Below, one piece after another: positions 10,401-19,651 of a stretch of DNA of 64,000 bases. Both the position numbers and the translations under genes were made by a program. The stretch comes from an uncultured Nitrospiraceae bacterium (GTDB lineage Bacteria > Nitrospirota > Thermodesulfovibrionia > Thermodesulfovibrionales > Thermodesulfovibrionaceae). The notes below the pieces were generated by a model, which did no database searches, had not been told where the DNA came from, and saw only the letters and a program-made list of their open reading frames with translations. The stretch covers positions 1 to 64,000 of the forward strand of contig CAKZQH010000021.1 in the NCBI GenBank assembly GCA_937139565.1, given 5' to 3'. Each line of letters begins with the position of its first letter. Position 1 is the first letter of the stretch.

Positions 10401-11588
10401 GCTATCAATGTATATAGCACCTCTTGCATGAGCAGTTATTTCGTCTTTTACCACATCAGCACCAACAAAATCACCAATCATATAGCGACCAGAACCGGTA
10501 ACTCCAACTCCCTTTATTTTAATGTGAGGATACTCTTCAGAAATTTGTCCAATTCCCTTTTTTACTGCATCAATGGGACGGCCTGCTGTAAGTAGATATC
10601 TTTTTGTAATTAGTTTGCCTTCTTCATCTATTAAAACTACATTTGTACTTACAGAACCAACATCAATACCCAAATAGGCTGATTGTGAAGTTGAGGAAGA
10701 CTCTGGAATTGAGATTGACTGAACAGACTCTTCTACAAGAGGTTTAGGACCATACTCTATCTTAGTTTTTATTTTTGTTAGGCGTTCAATCAAGCCTTCA
10801 TCAAGATAAACTGTCGACTCTACTGCCTTCAGTGCCGCACCTATTGCTCCCGTTACCTCAAAGTTTTGGGGAATAAGAATCTCATCTATTTCAAGTACTC
10901 TTTTAAAAGCCTCCACCATACCTTTATTAGCAGCAACTCCACCTTGAAAGGCAACTACAGCCTCTGGAGTTCTTCCTTTAAACATCGTTGCCTTAAAATT
11001 TCTTGCCAGGGCAAAACAAAGACCAGCAATAATATCCTCAACAGGAGTGGCGATCTGCTGGAGATGTATCATATCAGATTTAGCAAATACGCTGCATCTT
11101 CCAGCTATCTTTGATGGTTTTTTTGACCTAATTGAAAGCTCACTAAACTCTTCAATCCTAAGACCTAATCTTTCTGCCTGCTGCTCAAGAAAAGAACCTG
11201 TGCCAGCTGCACAAATACTGTTTAAGGAAAAATCCTTAATTCGGCCTGAACTATCAAGAAATATAAGTTTAGAATCTTCTCCACCGATTTCTATTATAGT
11301 TCTAACCTCGGGATACAAAAAGGACGTTGCTGTTGCTTGAGATACGATTTCATTCACATAAGGTGCAGAGAGAGTTTTTGCAATAAATCGGCCTGATACC
11401 CCTGTGAAACATACTTTAAGATTTCCTCTTTTTTGTAAGATTTCTTTTAAAATTCCATAGAGTATTTGTGCAGGTTTTCCGAAGTGTTTAACATATCTTT
11501 TTTCGAAAAGAGTTCCTTGAAAATCTATAATAGCTATCTTTGCAGTCTCACTTCCTACATCAATTCCGAGAAAAAACTCAGAAACCAT
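7440..11588 (-). CDS. Giant acyl-CoA dehydratase activase-like protein (two BadF/HgdC ASKHA ATPase domains + HgdB/DUF2229-like region)
   Basis: Two repeats of FLGIDVGSETAK / YLGIDVGSVSTN, each followed by FEIGGQDSK-type and CAAGTGSF motifs; C-terminal GGECFPYLVTLGD and MPFGCMPGAIV. Confidence 0.88.
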   Translation of the reverse strand: MVSEFFLGIDVGSETAKIAIIDFQGTLFEKRYVKHFGKPAQILYGILKEILQKRGNLKVCFTGVSGRFIAKTLSAPYVNEIVSQATATSFLYPEVRTIIEIGGEDSKLIFLDSSGRIKDFSLNSICAAGTGSFLEQQAERLGLRIEEFSELSIRSKKPSKIAGRCSVFAKSDMIHLQQIATPVEDIIAGLCFALARNFKATMFKGRTPEAVVAFQGGVAANKGMVEAFKRVLEIDEILIPQNFEVTGAIGAALKAVESTVYLDEGLIERLTKIKTKIEYGPKPLVEESVQSISIPESSSTSQSAYLGIDVGSVSTNVVLIDEEGKLITKRYLLTAGRPIDAVKKGIGQISEEYPHIKIKGVGVTGSGRYMIGDFVGADVVKDEITAHARGAIYIDSTIDTIFEIGGQDSKYIKLKDGKVVDFEMNKACAAGTGSFIEEQADKLGVTLQEFQRLAFSSQKPCRLGERCTVFMENSLVINLHKGAKKEDLIAGLCYSIVENYINRVVAEKPIGERIFFQGGVAFNRAVVAAFKNYLESKIGKNFDFIIPPHHEVMGAIGVALIAKDKMKNGKETKFKGFSLVDSTYSISSFECQGCPNYCEINRVKIQSDDTYLFYGGRCEKYEKREFSSKLLDPVKTREELLWKVHKEYEEKFKHRKAPVIGIPYIFFFQEQLPFWSTFLWELGFNVEISGKTNKKIISKGIEKIPSEACFPLKVSYGHIAELIDRGVDLIFIPSFINLNMNDEYERGLCCPLVQTIPYVSKGLFPEGRFIIPRIDYSRGYDYLRKELKEAFRGLVNLKNIDTLINLAKEKQRDFLIALQREGMRLLETARDKTLGQRATVVLVGRAYNSFDSAVSLDISGKLTRLNVLPIPFDMLPLEKINIKEDWTNLYWRSGQRIVRAARFILKTDEIYPIYITNFSCGPDSFIINYFKNELGKKPNLILEIDEHSADAGVLTRLEAFIESLESRDRFNAKDINLSVYTLRSKIGDITKRTIYIPRMSDHAFALKAAFNYCGIDAEVMPPSDKESLELAKKYIGGGECFPYLVTLGDMLKIVHSSDFKAEKTAFFMPSGAGPCRFGQYNVSHKIILNRVGLEDVPVYSPQQDAQFYRDLNIAGGEFSLRAWQGIVAYGLLIKLLLETRPYEKNKGETDEIYEHYLHKIYDTLRAKNGDLKVLIKSMRRDFEGIQKYNDKKPVVGIVGEIFVRSHSFSNENLIRKLEALGAEVYLTPMEEWIHYVNKMALRKALIKKDKSAIIKILVNKFFQWKVERNFSALLKGKLKFLKEPSTGELFNFAYPYIPDSFEGETVLSIGKSIDLIKKGVSGIINTMPFGCMPGAIVTALLRFIQKDYNIPIVSLAYDGLNSTVNELWIEAFMATLKVKEVK

Positions 11589-13023
11589 ACTCTCGCCATC
11601 TGGTATTTACAAGTTCAATAATTTCCTTTGCTTGCCTAATCTCCTCTGGCCAATCTCTCATCATGCCCTCTTCCTTTGTTTTTCGAGTGGCATCAATTCC
11701 CATTTTCCCACCAAATCGAGGAAAACTTGATGCATGATCTAACTCATCAAGGGGACCCTCTGAAATAATAACATCTCTTCTCCAGTCAACATTATTAAGT
11801 ACCTTCCAGGCTGTAGTTGAAAGGTCCTGAACATTAACGTCCTCATCAACTACAATAATAAGCTTAGAAAACATCATTTGTCCCATTCCCCAAAGGCCAT
11901 GAATTATCTTTTTGCCATGACCTGGATACTGTTTTTTTATGGAAATAATTGCTGCATTGTGGAAAACTCCTTCCATTGGCAGATTCATATCCACAATCTC
12001 AGGAAACTGTAAGCGTAAAAGAGGAAGAAAAATGCGCTCTGTAGCTTTACCCATGTAACAATCTTCCATAGGAGGTTTTCCCACTACCGTAGCTGGATAA
12101 ATAGGCTCCTTTCTGTGAGTCATACAAGTGAGATGGAATACAGGAAATTTATCAACAGGAGAATAAAAGCCTGTATGGTCACCAAAGGGACCTTCATCCC
12201 TGAGTTCACCTGGTTCTACATAACCCTCTAAAACAATCTCTGCATTAGCCGGCACTTCTATATCTGAGGTTACACATTTTACCATCTCCACAGGACTTTT
12301 TCTCAAAAAACCAGCAAATACCATCTCATCTACTCCATAGGGAAGAGGAGCTGTAGAGGCATAAATCACAGCTGGATCTCCTCCTATAGCAACAGCTACT
12401 GGCATTCTTTTACCGAGTTCCTTGTATTTCCGATAATGGACTGCACCGTCCTTATGAATATGCCAATGCATGCCAGTAGTTCTACTATCATACACATGCA
12501 TTCTATACATACCGCAGTTTTGGTTGCCTGTTTCCGGGTCTTTAGTAAAAACTAAGGGAAATGTTATAAACCTTCCTCCGTCAAGGGGCCAGGTTTTTAA
12601 CACAGGAAGCTTGCTTAAGTCTGGCTCGTGATTTATTACTTCCTGACAGGGCGCTGATTTAACCCTTTTTGGAAAGTATTTCTGAATCTCAATGAGTTCA
12701 AAGACTGCTTTTATTTTTTCCTTAAAGCTACGAGGAGGTGTCTGATTTAAAAGGGCTATGATTCTCTTTGCTACATCATCTAAAGAAGTGACTTCTAAAG
12801 CCAAACACATCCGCTGAAAGGAACCAAATATGTTTGTAACAACAGGAATATTTGATCCTTTAACTTTCTCAAAAAATAGAGCTTTTCCACCGTTTGGACT
12901 TTTGCTCATCCTATCGGTAATTTCTGAGATCTCGAGTTCAGGATCAACCTCTACTGGAACTCTATGTAAAAGCCCATGTTCTTCAAGGTTTTTTATAAAA
13001 TCTCTTAAGTCTCTATATGCCAT
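11578..13023 (-). CDS. ubiD: UbiD family decarboxylase
   Basis: AYRDLRDFIKNLEEHGLLHRV, MYRMHVYDSRTTGMHWHIHKDGA, EGPFGDHTGFYSP motifs. Confidence 0.93.
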   Translation of the reverse strand: MAYRDLRDFIKNLEEHGLLHRVPVEVDPELEISEITDRMSKSPNGGKALFFEKVKGSNIPVVTNIFGSFQRMCLALEVTSLDDVAKRIIALLNQTPPRSFKEKIKAVFELIEIQKYFPKRVKSAPCQEVINHEPDLSKLPVLKTWPLDGGRFITFPLVFTKDPETGNQNCGMYRMHVYDSRTTGMHWHIHKDGAVHYRKYKELGKRMPVAVAIGGDPAVIYASTAPLPYGVDEMVFAGFLRKSPVEMVKCVTSDIEVPANAEIVLEGYVEPGELRDEGPFGDHTGFYSPVDKFPVFHLTCMTHRKEPIYPATVVGKPPMEDCYMGKATERIFLPLLRLQFPEIVDMNLPMEGVFHNAAIISIKKQYPGHGKKIIHGLWGMGQMMFSKLIIVVDEDVNVQDLSTTAWKVLNNVDWRRDVIISEGPLDELDHASSFPRFGGKMGIDATRKTKEEGMMRDWPEEIRQAKEIIELVNTRWREYGF

Positions 13024-13127
13024 ATGTTATTATCTCTTCTACAAAAGCCTTCTGTCAAATGGGAGCATTTATAGCTTTTTTAGAAATTAAGCAGTGTTTT
13101 ACAACAATTCTCCCAAAAAAGACCTAT

Positions 13128-14342
13128 TTAATCCTTTTTTCTTGAAGGAAGCACCGCAAGACCAGGCAATTCTTTACCCTCAAGAAGTTGAAGGGCTGCG
13201 CCTCCTCCTGTAGATATGAAAGATATGGAATCGCTAACTCCTGCCTTATGAACAGCATAGTCAGTGTCACCGCCTCCAACAATGGTAAATGCATAGGAAT
13301 CAGCAACAGCATGGGCAAGAGCAAGGGTTCCTCTTGAGAAGGCATCTATTTCGAATACTCCCATAGGTCCATTCCAAAGAATAGTTTTTGCATCATGCAG
13401 AGCCTCTGTAAAGAGCTTAACAGAAGCTGGCCCTATGTCAAGACCACGCCAGTTAGGTGGAATTTCCTGTACAGGAACTATTTTTGCTTCTGAAGTGTTT
13501 TCCATGCTCTGAGCAATAACCACATCAACAGGCAGATAAAACTTAACTTTGTTTTTGCGAAGCTTTTCCATTGTTTTTAATGCAAAATCTATCATCTCGT
13601 TTTCAACAAGGGAGTCCCCTACCTCGTATCCCATTGCTTTTATGAAAGTAAAAGCCATTCCTCCACCAATTATTACCTTATCTGCCTTGTCAGCAAGATT
13701 CTCAAGCACACCAATCTTTCCTCCCACCTTTGCTCCACCAAGGATTACTACAAAGGGTCTTATGGGAGACTCAACTGCACCTTTTAAATACTCAATTTCT
13801 TTTTTAAGAAGAAAACCAGCAGCAGAAGTTAAAAATTTAGGTATTCCAACAATAGAAGCATGGGCTCTATGGCATGCTCCAAAAGCATCGTTCACATAAA
13901 AATCTGCCAGTGATGCAAGTTGCTTTGCAAATTTTTCATCATTTTTTTCCTCTTCAGCATGAAATCTGAGGTTCTCAAGGAGTAAAACATCGCCTTCTTT
14001 CATCTTAGCAACCATCTGTTCTACCTGAGGGCCAACACAATCGGGAGCAAATAGAACCTCCTTGTTTAGCAATCTCTGAAGCCTTCTTGCTACCGGCGCA
14101 AGAGAAAACTTTGGATCCATCTTTCCTTTTGGTCTTCCAAGATGGGAGGCAAGAATAACCTTTGCACCCTCATCAATAGCATAGTTAATAGTAGGAAGGG
14201 TTGAACGAATTCGTCTATCATCGGTAATCATCAGATTTGCATCTAATGGAACATTAAAATCAGCCCTAATGAATACTCTTTTGCCCTTTAAATGAAGATC
14301 TTCTATTGTCATTTTATCAAAGGAATTATTAAAAGGTGCCAT
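13128..14342 (-). CDS. pgk: Phosphoglycerate kinase
   Basis: RVFIRADFNVPLD, LASHLGRPKG, NGPMGVFE, VVGGGDT-like motifs. Confidence 0.97.
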   Translation of the reverse strand: MAPFNNSFDKMTIEDLHLKGKRVFIRADFNVPLDANLMITDDRRIRSTLPTINYAIDEGAKVILASHLGRPKGKMDPKFSLAPVARRLQRLLNKEVLFAPDCVGPQVEQMVAKMKEGDVLLLENLRFHAEEEKNDEKFAKQLASLADFYVNDAFGACHRAHASIVGIPKFLTSAAGFLLKKEIEYLKGAVESPIRPFVVILGGAKVGGKIGVLENLADKADKVIIGGGMAFTFIKAMGYEVGDSLVENEMIDFALKTMEKLRKNKVKFYLPVDVVIAQSMENTSEAKIVPVQEIPPNWRGLDIGPASVKLFTEALHDAKTILWNGPMGVFEIDAFSRGTLALAHAVADSYAFTIVGGGDTDYAVHKAGVSDSISFISTGGGAALQLLEGKELPGLAVLPSRKKD

Positions 14343-14353
14343 TTATTTACCTC

Positions 14354-15373
<1,020 letters not shown>

Positions 15374-16633
15374 TTAAAGGTGTTCTTTGAAGCTGTTTAT
15401 GACCATGCCGGTGAGAAGTTTTGGATAAAAGTATGTTGATTTGGGAGGCATTCTGAGTCCTGCAAGCGCAACTTTTTCTATATCCTCTACTTTTGTACCT
15501 CTAAGAATAAAAAGGGCATCGCATTTTCCCTCTTTTATCATTGTGATCCCTCTTTTTATATCTATATCATAGCAAACTTCCTTAGCAGGAAACATTTTTT
15601 TTAAAATTACCTCTTCAAGTATGGTTACATCAAGTTCCCTCAACTCAGGAGGAAGATGCTCAGGAGCAGGACCTTTATACCTAAGGATAAAAGCACCTGT
15701 ATTAAGATAAACACCTATATTTCTTGTTCCCAGTTTTTCAATTAGGTTTAATAAATCTTCATCAGATGAGTCTTTTTCTATTAAATCAAATAGATGCTTA
15801 TTTTTCTCTAACTGCTCCTTTACAGGAACAGTAGTGCTTACCAGGCGGTGCGTGGGAAGAATTAGATATCCATCTTCTTCTATGTTACTTAGAAACATAA
15901 GAACATAGTTCCAGGAAGGATCCCTTTCACTAGGGAAAAGTCTATTCATTTCAGATTTGAATTCAAGGGCAACCTCATATCTGTGATGACCATCAGCAAT
16001 AAAGATTGGTCTACCCTTAAACTCATCAATTATCTCTTCAATATCATTCTTTTTATCAATTTTGTAAAGCCTATGCACATGGCCGTTTAAATCCTGTGCT
16101 TCGATATAGGGATTTCCAAGCTTTTTAAGTATCTCGGTTGTTTTTCTTTCCCGCGATCTATAAATAGAAAAGATAAGGGAAGTATTTGCCATGCATGATT
16201 TCATTAAATTTAGTCTATCTGCTTTTGGTTTTGAATAAGTTTGCTCATGGGGATAAACACCCTTGCCAAGTTCTTCCAGTTTTACAAGACAGACTATCCC
16301 CCTTAAGATTTTGCTTTTATTCATATAAGAATACTCTACCTCATATCCGTAAAAGCAGGGTCTATCATCCTGAACAAGAATACCTCTATGAAGCCACTCA
16401 TTTAGATAATTTTTTGCAATTGTATATTTATCTAATTCTGATGAGTTCTTGCCAAAGTCTATTCTTACAATATTATATGGACTTTTTTCATAGAGATGCT
16501 CTCTAAGATCTTCGGAAATTATATCATAAGGAGGACACATTACATCACTGGCAGAGACTTTTTCGGGATTATAAAGTATGCCCTTAAAAGGTTTAATTAT
16601 AGCCATAGAAAATATGATAACATTTAAAAGCAA
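15374..16633 (-). CDS. DUF1015 family protein
   Basis: IKPFKGILYNPEKV..PPYDVI-type N-terminus and FIADGHHRYEVAL motif. Confidence 0.9.
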   Translation of the reverse strand: MLLNVIIFSMAIIKPFKGILYNPEKVSASDVMCPPYDIISEDLREHLYEKSPYNIVRIDFGKNSSELDKYTIAKNYLNEWLHRGILVQDDRPCFYGYEVEYSYMNKSKILRGIVCLVKLEELGKGVYPHEQTYSKPKADRLNLMKSCMANTSLIFSIYRSRERKTTEILKKLGNPYIEAQDLNGHVHRLYKIDKKNDIEEIIDEFKGRPIFIADGHHRYEVALEFKSEMNRLFPSERDPSWNYVLMFLSNIEEDGYLILPTHRLVSTTVPVKEQLEKNKHLFDLIEKDSSDEDLLNLIEKLGTRNIGVYLNTGAFILRYKGPAPEHLPPELRELDVTILEEVILKKMFPAKEVCYDIDIKRGITMIKEGKCDALFILRGTKVEDIEKVALAGLRMPPKSTYFYPKLLTGMVINSFKEHL

Positions 16634-16783
16634 CCTATCTCAACAATTTAAATTCACTAATGGCAGTAAAATTCCTGTTTCGCTTATTATAAAAAACTTC
16701 ACTTAAAAAAATTAGCTAGCAATGTTAATTTTTAATCTTTTTTTAAGGTATAATTAAGAAATTATCAAGTAAAGAGGTTTGAT

Positions 16784-18097
16784 ATGTCAAAATTTTTAAT
16801 TTTCCTTATTCTTGTGTTTCTGACACTTATTGGCCTTTTTGCTATGGAAAATAAAGATTCTATAATCCTAAAGGTCCCCTTTGGCTCTTACTATGAAATT
16901 ACAAAAATAGGACTCATTCTTCTCTCCCTTAGTGTAGGTGCTTTTTTTGTTTTCATTATATTTTTTATAAGGGATACATCCAATTTAATAAATAAACTTC
17001 ATATGCAAAAAAAGCATAAAAGAGAGGAAAGGATTAAAGAATATTATGCTAAAGCTCTTAATGCCATTATCAGGGAGAAAACTTCAGAAGCTAAGGATGC
17101 CTTACAGGAAATTCTAAAGGAAGAACCAGACCACATAGACGCTATCATTAGGCTTGGAGATCTAGCTATAAAGGAGGAAGACTATAAAGGAGCCCTTAAA
17201 TACTATAAAAAAGCCTATGAGCTCGATCCAAAAAATATCGTGCCTCTCTTGTCACTTGAAAATGTAATGGAGAAAATGAATGAAAATGAAATGGCACTAA
17301 AATATATTGAGCAGATAACCAGTCTTGAGCCTGATAACATAGTGGCTCACCTAAAGATGAGAGCAATTTTAGAGAAGCTAGAAAAATGGAATGAACTAAT
17401 AAATGTTCAGAAGAAAATTATCAAACTTTTTCCACAATACAAAAAAGCTGAGGAGGAAAAAAGACTCCTGGGATATACTTATGAATATGCAAGAATAAAC
17501 CTTGAATCAGGAGATATTGATCAGGCAGGAAGAATTTTTGAAAGCCTTATGAATTCTTCTCCTTCCTTTGTTCCTGCCTATTTAGGTTTTGCTGAAGTGA
17601 TGATTTCAAGGGGGGAAACTGAGGAGGCAGTTGAATTTTTACAAAAATCTTACATGACTCTAAAATCAAACCTTTTGCTTCTCAGGCTTGAAGATTTGAT
17701 TATTAGCATGGGAGATCCAAAAAGATTAATTCAATTCTATTTGAAAGCAATTACCGAACAGCAGCAAAATATTGAACTAAAGTTTCTACTTGGAAGGCTT
17801 TACTATAGACTTGAAATGATTGATGATGCTCTGGAAATTTTAACTTCTATTGATCCTGCCATTTGTTCAACACCAAAGCTTAGTTGTATTAAAGGATATC
17901 TTTACCTGAGAAGAAATCAACTAGGAAAAGCAGTTTCAGAATTTAAAGAGCTGTGCCCTGAAAAAAAGGTTGCAAATCTTACATATATCTGTAAGGAGTG
18001 TCGAACCACTTATGATGAATGGGCAGGAAGATGCAACACCTGTAATCAGTGGAATAGCTTTGAGGTTGATCTTAGAGGTTGTGAACTTCTCAAATGA
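16784..18097 (+). CDS. lapB: LapA-LapB fusion: two-TM LapA/YciS-like N-terminus, TPR array, C-terminal rubredoxin-like zinc ribbon
   Basis: N-terminal TM hairpin with MENKDSIILKVPFG; multiple TPRs; C-terminal YICKECRTTYDEWAGRCNTCNQWNSF. Confidence 0.8.
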   Translation: MSKFLIFLILVFLTLIGLFAMENKDSIILKVPFGSYYEITKIGLILLSLSVGAFFVFIIFFIRDTSNLINKLHMQKKHKREERIKEYYAKALNAIIREKTSEAKDALQEILKEEPDHIDAIIRLGDLAIKEEDYKGALKYYKKAYELDPKNIVPLLSLENVMEKMNENEMALKYIEQITSLEPDNIVAHLKMRAILEKLEKWNELINVQKKIIKLFPQYKKAEEEKRLLGYTYEYARINLESGDIDQAGRIFESLMNSSPSFVPAYLGFAEVMISRGETEEAVEFLQKSYMTLKSNLLLLRLEDLIISMGDPKRLIQFYLKAITEQQQNIELKFLLGRLYYRLEMIDDALEILTSIDPAICSTPKLSCIKGYLYLRRNQLGKAVSEFKELCPEKKVANLTYICKECRTTYDEWAGRCNTCNQWNSFEVDLRGCELLK

Positions 18098-18678
18098 TAG
18101 ATATTTTTCGAAAAAAGCGAAGAATTGTCATAGATACGAGTGTATTTATAAACCCTGATGTAAGAAAATATTTTGGTAGAGATCCAGAAGAAGCAATAGC
18201 TGAGTTTATCAAACTTGCAAAAAATCTAAAAAATTTAGAAATCTACATTCCTTCCTCTGTTTTTAAGGAACTTATGTATTTTATAGAGGAAAAAAAAATT
18301 CCAAAGGATTTCTATTTTTTTGTAAGAATCAAATCTCCGGATAAGTATAGAATCCTTTGCCCTGCCATCTTTTTTTATGAGCTTGTAGAGGAGATTAGAG
18401 TAAGGGTAAATAAAGGACTGAGAGTGGCGGAAAACGCTGTTAGAGCTACAAGTGAAAAGGAAACAAACGATATTATCAAAGATCTACGAAAAAAATACAG
18501 AGAGGCTCTTAGAGAAGGAATTATAGACAGCAAAGAAGATGTGGATCTTTTATTTCTTGCTCTTGAACTTAAAGCTGCGTTGGTTACCGGAGATCAAGGA
18601 CTTATTAAATGGGCTGATAAGTTAGGAATCGAATGGGTTGTGCCTGAAAAAATTAAGGATTATCTTTCTACCGCCTAA
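18094..18678 (+). CDS. RNA ligase partner protein (PIN-like, UPF0278 family)
   Basis: RRIVIDTSVFINPDVRKYFG, DSKEDVDLLFLALELKAALVTGDQGLIKWADKLGIEWV. Confidence 0.8.
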   Translation: MIDIFRKKRRIVIDTSVFINPDVRKYFGRDPEEAIAEFIKLAKNLKNLEIYIPSSVFKELMYFIEEKKIPKDFYFFVRIKSPDKYRILCPAIFFYELVEEIRVRVNKGLRVAENAVRATSEKETNDIIKDLRKKYREALREGIIDSKEDVDLLFLALELKAALVTGDQGLIKWADKLGIEWVVPEKIKDYLSTA

Positions 18679-18685
18679 AACTAAC

Positions 18686-19651
18686 TTAAGAAAAACTTCC
18701 TATTTTTCTAAATTTTTTATATCTTTCTTTGATAAGTTCCTCTATTGGAAAACTCTTTAACTCTTCAATGGTGCTTATAATTTTGGATTTAATCCTTTTT
18801 GCTATCTCCTGTGGCTCTCTATGGGCACCACCGAGAGGTTCAGGGATGATGTCATCAATTATACCAAAACTTTTAAGGTGTTGTGCTGTAAGTTTCAACT
18901 CTTCTGCAGCTCGGGCATAGTCTTCTACGCCAACCTCACCGCTTTTTTTCCAGAGTATTGCTGCACATCCTTCAGGTGATATAACTGAATAAATTGAATG
19001 TTCAAGCATAAAAATTCTGTCAGCCACACTGAGTGCCAACGCACCTCCGCTTCCACCCTCACCTATCACTATGCTTATTATTGGAGTTTTTAAAAGAGAC
19101 ATTTCCATTAAATTAGTTGCTATTGCTTCTGCCTGTCCTCTCTCTTCAGCACCTATTCCAGGAAAAGCTCCTGGTGTATCAATCATGGTGATAATAGGCA
19201 TTGAAAACCTTTCTGCAAGTTTCATTACTCTAAGTGCTTTTCTGTATCCCTCTGGATGGGCTTGACCGAAGTTTCGATAAATTCTCTCCTTTATGGTTCT
19301 TCCCTTTTGATGACCAACTATTGCAATAGATTGATTTTCAATCTTTCCAATTCCTGCCACTATTGCAGGATCATCACCGAATCTCCTGTCTCCGTGAAGT
19401 TCTATAAAGTCATCTAAAATCATTGATATGTAATCAAGAGTATATGGTCTTTCGGGATGTCTTGCAAGTTGAGTTTTTTGCCAGGGAGTTAGATTTGAGA
19501 ATATTTCAGTCTTTAATTCTTTTAGCTTTTTGTTTATTCTCTTTATTTCCTGTGTAAGGTCAATATCACTTCCATCAGACAGTTTTTTTAATTCTTCAAT
19601 TTTTGTCTCTAAATCCTGAATTGGTTTTTCAAAATCAAGATAATAGGTCAT
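18686..19651 (-). CDS. accA: Acetyl-CoA carboxylase carboxyltransferase subunit alpha
   Basis: [51 protein letters not shown]. Confidence 0.96.
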   Translation of the reverse strand: MTYYLDFEKPIQDLETKIEELKKLSDGSDIDLTQEIKRINKKLKELKTEIFSNLTPWQKTQLARHPERPYTLDYISMILDDFIELHGDRRFGDDPAIVAGIGKIENQSIAIVGHQKGRTIKERIYRNFGQAHPEGYRKALRVMKLAERFSMPIITMIDTPGAFPGIGAEERGQAEAIATNLMEMSLLKTPIISIVIGEGGSGGALALSVADRIFMLEHSIYSVISPEGCAAILWKKSGEVGVEDYARAAEELKLTAQHLKSFGIIDDIIPEPLGGAHREPQEIAKRIKSKIISTIEELKSFPIEELIKERYKKFRKIGSFS

